Counted from the first letter of the stretch, positions 1 to 5,385 are shown. The stretch is DNA of 6,089 nucleotides from RPQJ01 sp035554635 (GCA_035554635.1 DATMIB010000227.1:1-6089), one strand, 5' to 3'. The notes: a model not told the origin generated them from the sequence alone. A program made the numbers and translations.

Positions 1-9
1 CCCGAGCAT

Positions 10-27
10 ACGCCGACAGGTCGGCGT
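10..27. repeat. 8-bp inverted repeat with 2-nt spacer near the left edge
   Basis: ACGCCGAC, then AG, then GTCGGCGT form a perfect 8-bp inverted repeat. It lies too close to the window edge to assign. It could be an operator or the stem of a terminator for a gene to the left, but no T-run follows on either side. No coding region can be supported in 1-139. Confidence 0.35.
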
Positions 28-107
28 CGACACGCCGGGTGAGGCCCAGTCGGGCAGGCGGAGGCGCGCCGGGCGGGCGCTTTGGCGGATTGACGCTTTG
101 GCGCGTC

Positions 108-128
108 GCGTGCGAACGGTGCGCACGC
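108..128 (-). terminator. possible hairpin downstream of the small membrane protein gene
   Basis: GCGTGCG (108-114) and CGCACGC (122-128) pair over a 7-nt loop, beginning 11 nt past the stop codon of the leftward 140-289 gene. There is no U-run after the stem in the leftward direction, so it is not a canonical intrinsic terminator. It may only stabilise the 3' end or be chance in GC-rich DNA. Confidence 0.2.
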
Positions 129-139
129 CCCATGTGGCC

Positions 140-289
140 TCAGTGGGCCCCGCGTCGCTGCCCGCGCGCGCCCTCGGCGCGGTCTTCGCGTCGTGCCGGC
201 TCGGGCGCACCCTTGGGTTGCCAGCGTGCCGCGAGCATCAGGTAGCCGAGCAGCAGGATCGGGTAGAGGATGAGGACGTATTCGCTCAT
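140..289 (-). CDS. small single-span membrane protein, unrecognised (49 aa)
   Basis: I do not recognise this protein. From ATG at 289 it reads MSEYVLILYPILLLGYLML and continues into AARWQPKG. This is one clear hydrophobic helix at about residues 4-20, followed by a Trp/Arg/Lys boundary and a hydrophilic, Arg/Ala/Gly-rich tail of about 27 residues. The layout suggests a small inner-membrane protein with a short N-terminus outside and a basic cytoplasmic tail (positive-inside inference). Codon third positions are mostly G or C (CTC, CTG, ATC, TAC, CGC), as in the clear genes of the window, which supports real coding. Weak points are the lack of an obvious Shine-Dalgarno before ATG 289 and the absence of a recognisable family. 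A TTG codon at 331 would add 14 residues before the membrane segment and is less likely. Confidence 0.5.
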   Translation of the reverse strand: MSEYVLILYPILLLGYLMLAARWQPKGAPEPARREDRAEGARGQRRGAH

Positions 290-629
290 GGGGCAAGGAT
301 GCGCCAACGCGGTTCCGAGGCGAATCGGCAATGCGGCTCGAATGCGTCGGTTTGGATGGAGTTGTCGGGGGCGTCACGCACGCGTTGCGGGCACGGACGA
401 TGCCGGTCTGCTCGCGCGGCCCTTCTCGCAGGGGGTAGGAAGCGCCGAAGCTGACGCCGAATTGCGTCGCATTCTGGCGACAAGCACCCGATGAAGGGAA
501 TCCGAGTACAAGAGTCGGGCCCTGCTCGCGCCCCGCGGCGGGCCTTGGAAATGAAAACGCTCCCCCGGGCACCGGCCCGGGAGAGCGCATTGGTGTCAGG
601 CCGAACGACCCGACCTTCACGATGACGGG
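290..629. other. 340-bp stretch without a supportable gene
   Basis: No open frame here shows a recognisable domain, ribosome site or consistent codon bias. The only clear element is the intrinsic terminator at 554-587. The remainder, about 290-545, must hold the promoter of the leftward 140-289 gene, but I found no convincing -35/-10 pair. A weak candidate -35 (TTGCCG, about 331-326 on the minus strand) lacks a matching -10. Confidence 0.5.
554..587 (-). terminator. intrinsic terminator for the 630-941 gene
   Basis: Read leftwards, a 13-bp GC-rich stem with one mismatch (558-570 paired with 575-587, mismatch 563/582) closes on a 4-nt CGGT loop. It is followed directly by TTTTCATTT (557 down to 549). 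This is a textbook rho-independent terminator, starting about 42 nt past the stop codon of the minus-strand gene at 630-941. It supports that strand as the coding strand there. Confidence 0.85.
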
Positions 630-941
630 TCAACGATCGCGGTCACGTCCTTCGTTGCGGCTTTGCTGACTGCCGGACTGGTCGTCCCTCATGCGCTCGG
701 TATCGCGCTGTGACGAACCCGTGCCCGTGGAACCGCCTTGTTGACGCTGCGAACCCCCTTGCTGGTTCTGCTGCTGGTTCTGGCCCTGCGTGCGTCCGCG
801 GTCCGACTCATCACCCTGCTGGCGATTGCCGCCCTGCCCCGTCTGCTGCCGTTGCTGCTGGTTCGGGTTGGACGAGCCCTGGTTGCCGCCCATCTGGGTG
901 TCGTCGTCGCGATTGCGATTGCGGTCGCGTTCATTCGCCAT
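630..941 (-). CDS. Q/G/R-rich, intrinsically disordered hydrophilic protein (103 aa)
   Basis: The start at ATG 941 is chosen because AGGAG (954-950 on the minus strand) sits 8 nt upstream. A longer reading from 1118 has no such site. The protein begins MANERDRNRNRDDD and ends RNEGRDRDR. By my count it has 24 Gln, 17 Gly and 16 Arg in 103 residues, and no Leu, Ile, Val, Phe, Tyr, Trp, Cys, His or Lys at all. It therefore cannot have a hydrophobic core and should be fully disordered. Repeated QQGG/QGG and NQQQ pieces occupy about residues 28-70; both ends are rich in Arg/Asp. High Gly and hydrophilicity fit the broad definition of hydrophilins, the desiccation/osmotic-stress proteins, but I assign no family. 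No signal peptide is visible, so it is probably cytoplasmic. It appears monocistronic, with its own terminator at 554-587. Confidence 0.75.
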   Translation of the reverse strand: MANERDRNRNRDDDTQMGGNQGSSNPNQQQRQQTGQGGNRQQGDESDRGRTQGQNQQQNQQGGSQRQQGGSTGTGSSQRDTERMRDDQSGSQQSRNEGRDRDR

Positions 942-949
942 GTTTTCGT

Positions 950-954
950 CTCCT
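950..954 (-). promoter_or_regulatory. Shine-Dalgarno deciding the start of the 630-941 gene
   Basis: AGGAG lies on the minus strand, 8 nt before ATG 941. It selects this start over in-frame upstream starts up to 1118, which would add about 59 residues of unlike composition, including Cys, Trp and Leu. Confidence 0.7.
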
Positions 955-1073
955 GCTGTACAAGCGAGGTGACACCATACTGTGGCTGCCGCGACGCTTC
1001 CCTGCGCCTGCGCCGCCGATCGCCGTAGGATTGACCGGCCTCGGGCGTAGGCGTGGGGACCGCAGCGAATCGC

Positions 1074-1100
1074 ACCGTTTCTCGCGTCGGCAAAAGTTCC
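1074..1100 (-). promoter_or_regulatory. possible ECF-sigma-like promoter for the 630-941 gene
   Basis: On the minus strand GGAACTTTT (1100 downwards) resembles the -35 of ECF/sigma-E promoters. CGGT follows 18 nt after GGAAC as a poor -10 candidate. It lies about 130 nt upstream of the ATG at 941. Only the -35 half is a good match, so this is speculative. A second weak option is TATGGT near 980 on the minus strand. Confidence 0.2.
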
Positions 1101-1165
1101 CGTGCACATGTTCATCACTGCGCTTCGCGCGCGGCCGGCTGCGCTTTTTCTCGAGCGACAGGCCT

Positions 1166-1444
1166 TCAGTCTTCGTGTTCGCGGCGCCTCGCAACGGGGC
1201 GGCTCACGAGGATGTCGACCGATTCGGTGACGGGATCGAACTGGATCTTCGCTTCGCCACGTTCGAGCTGTCGCAGCACCTGCTGCACCTTGGTCTCGAA
1301 CGGCACGTCGTGCTCGCCATAATCGGTGCCCTCGCGCAGCACGAACGCCTCGGCCACGCCGCGCAATGCGTCGGCTGAGAGTTCGCTGTGCGGCACGTCC
1401 ACCGGCGGCGGGCGTTCGCGCGGGTCTTCATACCATTCGGTCAC
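1166..1444 (-). CDS. yheU: UPF0270 family protein, YheU-like (92 aa)
   Basis: The family signature is plain: residues 34-45 read FVLREGTDYGEH, as in E. coli YheU. Around it are VPHSELS (17-23), matching YheU's IPWQDLS, and a helical KVQQVLRQLERGEA stretch (52-65). The family (UPF0270) is small, cytoplasmic and of unknown biochemical function, and is typical of Gammaproteobacteria. The start is GTG at 1444, supported by GGAG (1454-1451 on the minus strand) with a 6-nt spacer. It gives an N-terminal tail of about 16 residues with acidic and proline-rich character that YheU lacks, and a basic C-terminal tail (about 81-92). There is no later Met before the conserved core. The gene is divergent from the M28 peptidase gene and its candidate promoter (1499-1528) overlaps that gene's promoter. 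No clear terminator follows. Confidence 0.92.
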   Translation of the reverse strand: MTEWYEDPRERPPPVDVPHSELSADALRGVAEAFVLREGTDYGEHDVPFETKVQQVLRQLERGEAKIQFDPVTESVDILVSRPVARRREHED

Positions 1445-1498
1445 GGGTAGCTCCGCGTGCTGGCGACGTCCGGCAACGTGATGTCGCCGGGGGGCCCG

Positions 1499-1528
1499 AT
1501 TATCGCCGCCCGTGGCCGCGCCTGACAG
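1499..1528 (-). promoter_or_regulatory. candidate sigma-70 promoter for the UPF0270 gene
   Basis: On the minus strand, CTGTCA (1528-1523; 4 of 6 bases match TTGACA) and GATAAT (1504-1499; 5 of 6 match TATAAT) are separated by 18 bp. The predicted start is near 1492, giving a leader of about 48 nt. The -35 shares 1523-1527 with the -35 of the oppositely directed candidate promoter for the peptidase gene. Confidence 0.45.
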
Positions 1529-1550
1529 ATGCCGTCCGAGCCGTTACGCT
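1522..1550 (+). promoter_or_regulatory. candidate sigma-70 promoter for the M28 peptidase gene
   Basis: CTGACA (1522-1527; 5 of 6) and TACGCT (1545-1550; 3 of 6) are 17 bp apart. Transcription would start near 1557, with a leader of about 25 nt that still contains the ribosome site at 1570-1575. An inverted repeat, CCGAGC (1536-1541) and GCTCGG (1548-1553), overlaps the -10 and could be an operator or a 5'-end hairpin. Confidence 0.4.
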
Positions 1551-1569
1551 CGGCTGCTGCTTCCACTTC

Positions 1570-1575
1570 GAAGGA
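1570..1575 (+). promoter_or_regulatory. Shine-Dalgarno deciding the start of the M28 peptidase gene
   Basis: GAAGGA lies 6 nt before ATG 1582. The protein read from that ATG begins directly with a signal peptide, so the in-frame extension back to 1366 (which would overlap the divergent gene) is not used. Confidence 0.8.
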
Positions 1576-1581
1576 CTGCCG

Positions 1582-3237
1582 ATGCTGCACGACCTCCGTC
1601 GCTCGCTGGCGCCCGCGCTCGCGACATTCGTCCTGGCGACCGCCGCGGCGAACACCGCCGGCGCCGCACCACCCGAATTTCCTGAAGCCGGCTATCGCAA
1701 GCACATCGAGGTGCTCGCCAGCGATGCCTTCGAAGGCCGCGCGCCCGGGACCGAAGGCGAAAAGAAGACCGTCGCCTACATCGAGGAACAGTTCCGCGCG
1801 GCCGGGCTCCAGGGTGCGATCGACGGCAGCTTCCGCCAGGCCGTGCCGGTGGCCGAGATCACGCCGCACGCGGACGCCACGCTGCAAGTGCGGGCCACCG
1901 ACGGCAAGACGCTCGCCCTGCGCCAGCTCGACGACGTGGTCGTGTGGACCAAGCGACCGGTGCCCGAGTCGCGCATCGCAAATGCCGAGGTCGTCTTCGC
2001 GGGTTACGGCATCATCGCGCCGGAGTACGGCTGGAACGACTACGCCGGACTCGACGTGCGCGACAAGCTCGTGCTCGCGCTCGTCAACGACCCGGGCTAC
2101 GCGACGCAGGACCCGAAGTTCTTCACCGGCAACGCGATGACGTATTACGGCCGGTGGGACTACAAGTTCGCCGAGGCCGTGCGCCACGGGGCGGCCGGTC
2201 TGCTGGTCGTGCACGAAACCCGGGCGGCGGGCTATCCCTGGGACGTCCCACGCAACGGCGCGACCAAGGCGCAGTTCGACCTGCGCCTCGCCGACGCGGC
2301 GAGCCAGCGGCTCGCGATCGAGGGCTGGATCACCGAACAAGGCGCCACGCAGCTGCTCGCGTTGGCCGGGCAGGATTTCGCGGCCCTGAAGCGCGCGGCA
2401 TCACAGCGCGGATTCAAGAGTCGTGCGCTCGGCGTCACGGCGAGCGTCGGCGTGCGTAACGACGTCAAGTACAAGACCTCGTACAACGTCGTGGGCGTGC
2501 TGCCGGGGCGCGACCGCCCCAATGAGGCGTTCGTCTACACGGCGCACTGGGACCACCTCGGCAAGGTCGCAGACGCCAAGCCCGGCGAGGACGCCGTCTT
2601 CAACGGTGCGCAGGACAACGCCACCGGGATTTCGGCACTGATCGAACTCGCGCGTGCGTTCGCGCAGACGCGGCCTCGGCCACAGCGCTCGCTGCTGTTC
2701 GTCGCGGTGACGGCGGAAGAATCGGGCCTGCTGGGCAGCCAGTATTTCGTCGAGCACTCGCCCGTGCCGGTTGCGCAACTGGTCGGCGGGCTCAACATGG
2801 ACAACCTGTACTCGGTCGGCAAGACGCGCGACCTGACCGTGATCGGCTTCGGCAAGTCGGAACTCGAGGACGACCTGCGCGTCGCGGCGCAGAAGCAGGG
2901 CCGCACGCTCGTGCAGGAGCCGGCGCCCGAGAAGGGCTTCTACTACCGCTCCGACCACTTCAACTTCGCGCGCAAGGGCGTGCCGATGCTCTATACCAAG
3001 TCGGGCGTCGACAGCCCGACGCGGGGCGCGGACTGGGGCAAGCGCTGGCTCGACGACTACACCGCGAACCGTTACCACAAGCCGGCGGACGAATACGACG
3101 CGGGCTGGGACGTGAGCGGCACGCTGCAGGACCTGGCGCTCTACTACGACGTCGGGCTCGGGCTCGTGAATTCCTCGCGCTGGCCGAACTGGCGCGTGGG
3201 GACCGAGTTCCGCGCGCTCCGCGACGCCAGTCGGTGA
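1582..3237 (+). CDS. exported M28 family zinc aminopeptidase with PA-like insert (551 aa)
   Basis: This is a co-catalytic two-zinc exopeptidase of family M28, expected to release N-terminal residues from peptides in the periplasm or outside the cell. Residues 1-28 form a signal peptide: basic start (RR at 6-7), hydrophobic core, and probable cleavage at AGA|AP (28/29). Residues about 35-78 (HIEVLASDAFEGRAPGTEGE) are the typical N-terminal helix region. About 120-290 form an inserted PA-like domain (VVFAGYGI 137-144; HGAAGLLVV 202-210). The catalytic part follows: AHWDHLG with zinc ligand H322 and D324; QDNATG with bridging D345; AEESG with general base E379 and ligand E380; NMD with D407; and SDHF with H459. 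All are present, so it should be active. Substrate preference cannot be read from sequence. The length is normal for PA-containing members. It is transcribed alone, ending one base before a palindromic repeat. Confidence 0.95.
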   Translation: MLHDLRRSLAPALATFVLATAAANTAGAAPPEFPEAGYRKHIEVLASDAFEGRAPGTEGEKKTVAYIEEQFRAAGLQGAIDGSFRQAVPVAEITPHADATLQVRATDGKTLALRQLDDVVVWTKRPVPESRIANAEVVFAGYGIIAPEYGWNDYAGLDVRDKLVLALVNDPGYATQDPKFFTGNAMTYYGRWDYKFAEAVRHGAAGLLVVHETRAAGYPWDVPRNGATKAQFDLRLADAASQRLAIEGWITEQGATQLLALAGQDFAALKRAASQRGFKSRALGVTASVGVRNDVKYKTSYNVVGVLPGRDRPNEAFVYTAHWDHLGKVADAKPGEDAVFNGAQDNATGISALIELARAFAQTRPRPQRSLLFVAVTAEESGLLGSQYFVEHSPVPVAQLVGGLNMDNLYSVGKTRDLTVIGFGKSELEDDLRVAAQKQGRTLVQEPAPEKGFYYRSDHFNFARKGVPMLYTKSGVDSPTRGADWGKRWLDDYTANRYHKPADEYDAGWDVSGTLQDLALYYDVGLGLVNSSRWPNWRVGTEFRALRDASR

Positions 3238-3238
3238 G

Positions 3239-3279
3239 TGGGGACACTCTCCAATTTCGAAAAATAGAGAGTGTCCCCA
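3239..3279. repeat. palindromic repeat, copy 1 (REP/BIME-like), likely terminator
   Basis: TGGGGACACTCTC (3239-3251) pairs perfectly with GAGAGTGTCCCCA (3267-3279). The interior (3252-3266) continues as an AT-rich stem with mismatches at 3252/3266 and 3254/3264. The element starts one base after the peptidase stop codon (3235-3237) and is followed by TTTTCC, so on the plus strand it can serve as an intrinsic terminator. Its 39-nt core (3240-3278) matches copy 2 at 37 positions. It is more AT-rich than its surroundings. Confidence 0.85.
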
Positions 3280-3337
3280 TTTTCCGAAAGGCGCTTGACG
3301 GTGTGTGCGGCGCCTGCAAAGTGCCCGCGCCATCCAT

Positions 3338-3378
3338 TGGGGACACTCTCCAATTTCGGAAAATGGAGAGTGTCCCCT
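3338..3378. repeat. palindromic repeat, copy 2 (REP/BIME-like)
   Basis: GGGGACACTCTCC (3339-3351) pairs perfectly with GGAGAGTGTCCCC (3365-3377). Inside, only 3353/3363 (A/A) is unpaired before a tiny loop at 3358. The copy is a direct repeat of copy 1 at exactly 99 bp, and both are followed by a short AT pair and TTTCCG. Its last base is also the third base of the nuclease stop codon (TAG, 3379-3377 on the minus strand). Leftward transcripts of the nuclease gene meet this hairpin at once, but without a U-run after it. The 60-bp spacer between copies holds a further 6-bp inverted repeat, AGGCGC (3289-3294) and GCGCCT (3310-3315). Arrangement as hairpin-spacer-hairpin resembles the REP/BIME elements mobilised by REP-associated tyrosine transposases; none is encoded here. 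Confidence 0.85.
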
Positions 3379-4252
3379 ATTTCCGCCAGCCGGCGCGTTC
3401 GGCCTCCGCGACCGAGCAGAACCAGCGCTCGCCTTTCGCCGGGTCGATGCGCGTGGCCTCGTACGACGCCGAGCCCGGCACGTGATAGACCTTGCGTCCG
3501 CCTGAACCGATGTTGCCCTTGATGCGGCACGCCGGGTCGGGTGGTGCCGCCTCCGCACGCGTCGCGGCCGTGCTCCCCTGCGCACGCGGTGGTGCCGGCG
3601 TGACAGCCGCCGCCGCCGACTTCGACGCCCCGCCTCGCAAGGCCTCGCGACACCGTTCGAGCGTCTCCCCCGAGTAATCGCGCACCCGGTGCGTCGGATC
3701 TCGCTTGCGCGCCCGCCAATCCCACGGCGCGATCCGTTGCGTCGCCGGCAGCGCCCACACGCCGCGTCGTGCACGTCGCGCCTCCTCCTCGAGCTCGCAG
3801 TACGCGACATTGTCGGTGTGATGACGGTAGGCCCACGCATGGCCCTCCCGCACGAGCCACTGGTCGACGTTCTGCTCATCCTTGAACACCGTCGCGACCA
3901 GGCGCGAGTAGCGATCCTGCTCGACCGGCTCGAGCGTGACCATGGCACCGCGCGGCAACCGCTGCCGCAACGCCGCCTGTGCCTGGCGCCCACCGGGCTG
4001 GTCGTACTCCGGCGCATCGGCGGCGTGCATGCGCACCTCGACCGGCCCCGACTCGAGCCTGACGACGAGCGAGTCGCCGTCCTTGACCTCGAGCACCGTG
4101 CCACGCAAGACCGTCCGTGATTCCGCCGGCCCGCAGCCGACGAGCCAGGCCACACCGCAGAGGCCGATCAGCGCAACGCCTCGCGCAAGCAACGCACGGC
4201 CAACCCGAGCCTGCGACCTCCACCCCTGCACCGCGCGCTCGCGATGCTGCAT
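3377..4252 (-). CDS. lipoprotein with staphylococcal-nuclease domain and C-terminal Cys domain (291 aa)
   Basis: A calcium-dependent thermonuclease-type enzyme cleaving DNA or RNA, probably membrane-anchored outside the cytoplasm. From ATG 4252 the protein has a basic N-terminus, a hydrophobic stretch (about 20-39) and a lipobox LVGC with lipidated C40. The SNase domain spans about 47-175. Residues matching the S. aureus active site are all present: D60 (DGDS, 57-61 region), R74, D79 and E82 (AADAPE) and R117 (DRYSR). An Ala/Pro-rich linker (about 210-240) leads to a C-terminal module (242-291) starting CRIKGNIGSGGRKVYHVPG, with ERWFCS and ending AGWRK. This module is common behind such nucleases; I believe it is named the sunset domain. 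C242 and C279 might form a disulfide. The start is uncertain: ATG 4297 or GTG 4339 would lengthen the n-region, and none has a strong ribosome site. The stop lies in palindromic repeat copy 2. Confidence 0.88.
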   Translation of the reverse strand: MQHRERAVQGWRSQARVGRALLARGVALIGLCGVAWLVGCGPAESRTVLRGTVLEVKDGDSLVVRLESGPVEVRMHAADAPEYDQPGGRQAQAALRQRLPRGAMVTLEPVEQDRYSRLVATVFKDEQNVDQWLVREGHAWAYRHHTDNVAYCELEEEARRARRGVWALPATQRIAPWDWRARKRDPTHRVRDYSGETLERCREALRGGASKSAAAAVTPAPPRAQGSTAATRAEAAPPDPACRIKGNIGSGGRKVYHVPGSASYEATRIDPAKGERWFCSVAEAERAGWRK

Positions 4253-4364
4253 GCCTGCAGCGTGGCTGCCATCGCCGCCAAGACTCCGTCCCGTCATGCT
4301 TTCAATGCCCGTTGCGACCCGAACCGTCGCATTGTGCACTGCTCCGCGTCACCGTCGCAGTTCG

Positions 4365-4393
4365 TTGACATCGCACGCATGCTTATCGACCAT
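4365..4393 (+). promoter_or_regulatory. possible promoter of the MscS gene in the divergent gap
   Basis: TTGACA (4365-4370) is a perfect -35. At 17 bp spacing the -10 would be GACCAT (4388-4393), matching only 3 of 6. Transcription would then start at about 4400-4402, on the ATG itself, implying a leaderless message. The 149-bp gap 4253-4401 must also carry the promoter of the leftward nuclease gene, for which I see only a weak CACAAT (4336-4331 on the minus strand). Confidence 0.3.
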
Positions 4394-4401
4394 GCGCGCG
4401 C

Positions 4402-5226
4402 ATGGACAAACCGCTGGACACACTTCTCGACGCGCCCGACGAACTGCGACAGCTGCTGCTGCAGTACGGCCCTCGCGTGCTCTCCGCGCTCGTGGTCGTC
4501 GTCGCGGGCCTGATCGTGACGCGCTGGGTCGCTGCCTTCGCCGCACGCGGCCTCGAGCGCTTCCCGCTCGAACCGCCGGTGCGCGCACTCGTGCTGCGTG
4601 CGGTGAAGCTGCTCGTGTTCTTCGTGTTCCTGCTGATGGCGTTGCAGAACCTCGGCATCGACCTGTTGCCGTTGATCGCCGGGCTCGGCATCGCCGGGGC
4701 CGGCATTGCGCTCGCACTGCAGGGCGTGCTCGGCAACGTCGCGGCCGGTCTCACGATCATCTTCACGCGGCCGTTCCGCGTCGGCGAGTACATCTCGATC
4801 GTCGGCGAGGAAGGCGTCGTGCAGGAAATCTCGCTGTTCAGCACGATTCTTCGTCACAGCGACCTGTCGCAGGTCGTGATCCCGAACCGCAAGATCGTGG
4901 GCGAGATCCTCCACAACTACGGCGAACTGCGGCAGCTCGACCTGCGCGTGGGCGTCGCCTACGGCACGAACCTCGAGGACGCCGTCGCGACGATCCGCGA
5001 GGTGCTCGACGCCAACCGCCGCGTGCTGCGGGAACCCGCGCCGGTCGTGCAGGCGATCAAGCTCGGCGACTACGCGATCACGATCGCGATCCGGCCCTGG
5101 GTTGCGGTGCAGGACTTCGGCGCGGTGCCGGGTGAGATCAATCCCGCAATCGTGCGCGCGTTCGCCGTGCGCGGCATCGAAATCCCCGTCCCGGTGGTGC
5201 GCGCACTGCCACCAACAGGCGGGTAA
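4402..5226 (+). CDS. mscS: MscS-family small-conductance mechanosensitive channel (274 aa)
   Basis: An inner-membrane channel that opens under membrane tension to release solutes on hypo-osmotic shock. Hydrophobic helices lie at about 26-47 (TM1), 63-82 (TM2) and 88-121 (TM3). TM3 is the Gly/Ala-patterned pore helix: IAGLGIAGAGIALALQG followed by VLGNVAAG, closely matching the LALQG-LxNxAAG pattern of MscS. FTRPFRVGEYI (121-131) marks entry to the cytoplasmic beta domain (about 122-180, with PNRKI at 161-165). The C-terminal alpha/beta domain covers about 181-268 (RVGVAYGT, then GIEIPVPV). The length is close to E. coli MscS (286 aa), so this is the minimal three-helix type without extra sensor domains. 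No Shine-Dalgarno precedes ATG 4402, but no better start exists. The symbol is a family-level call; orthology to E. coli mscS is not shown. It is divergent from the nuclease gene. Confidence 0.94.
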   Translation: MDKPLDTLLDAPDELRQLLLQYGPRVLSALVVVVAGLIVTRWVAAFAARGLERFPLEPPVRALVLRAVKLLVFFVFLLMALQNLGIDLLPLIAGLGIAGAGIALALQGVLGNVAAGLTIIFTRPFRVGEYISIVGEEGVVQEISLFSTILRHSDLSQVVIPNRKIVGEILHNYGELRQLDLRVGVAYGTNLEDAVATIREVLDANRRVLREPAPVVQAIKLGDYAITIAIRPWVAVQDFGAVPGEINPAIVRAFAVRGIEIPVPVVRALPPTGG

Positions 5227-5256
5227 GCCTCGGCCCTACGCGCACGCTCCTCGCTG

Positions 5257-5297
5257 CGACGCGATGGCAGCGTCGACCGGCGACGCCGCGGCGTCGC
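5257..5297 (+). terminator. tandem hairpins after the MscS gene (non-canonical terminator?)
   Basis: Two stems follow the stop codon by 30 nt. CGACGC (5257-5262) pairs with GCGTCG (5270-5275) over 7 nt. A perfect 18-bp palindrome, GCGACGCCGCGGCGTCGC, spans 5280-5297. The four arms share CGACGC/GCGTCG and could pair in other combinations. ATTCC rather than a T-run follows, so termination is uncertain. An operator for the downstream gene at 5399 is an alternative. Confidence 0.35.
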
Positions 5298-5385
5298 ATT
5301 CCTACATACCGCCATTGCACGTGCCGCTAAAACGACACGCAGGCCCCGCGCGTGGGCCGCCACATCCCCGATGACGTATCCAAGG

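Noticed and set aside
98..454. Plus-strand frame open from the left edge to 454
   Set aside because: Composition is typical of out-of-frame GC-rich DNA (Arg/Ala/Ser/Gly) and it overlaps the better-supported 140-289 gene. No family is recognisable.
482..545. tRNA-like segment around GGGTGCTTG...CCCGACTC on the minus strand
   Set aside because: No TTC loop consensus, anticodon stem or acceptor pairing could be fitted.
286..633. 115-codon minus-strand frame in the gap 290-629
   Set aside because: It passes through the intrinsic terminator stem, is Arg/Ala/Pro-rich without domains, and has no ribosome site.
738..1028. Plus-strand frame reading as a Leu/Val-rich membrane protein
   Set aside because: It is the complement of the Gln-rich gene at 630-941: CAG codons read as CTG (Leu) on the other strand. 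It has no ribosome site, and the terminator at 554-587 fits the minus-strand gene.
1441..2340. Long minus-strand frame (299 codons) opposite the peptidase gene
   Set aside because: It lies inside the plus-strand M28 gene, whose motifs and codon use are clear, and shows no domain. High-GC genes commonly leave long antisense frames open.
3240..3377. Insertion-sequence remnant with terminal inverted repeats
   Set aside because: The two units are direct repeats, each palindromic in itself, and the 60 bp between them encodes nothing recognisable. No target-site duplication is visible.
3239..3378. CRISPR array
   Set aside because: There are only two copies, each a self-complementary hairpin, with a structured spacer and no cas genes. 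A REP/BIME-like element fits better.
2401..4155. 584-codon minus-strand frame spanning peptidase, repeats and nuclease
   Set aside because: It is Arg/Ser-rich shadow sequence crossing two real genes and both palindromes, with no recognisable domain.
3936..5135. 399-codon plus-strand frame over the nuclease start and the MscS gene
   Set aside because: It is an Arg-rich shadow that overlaps two genes with intact family motifs in other frames.
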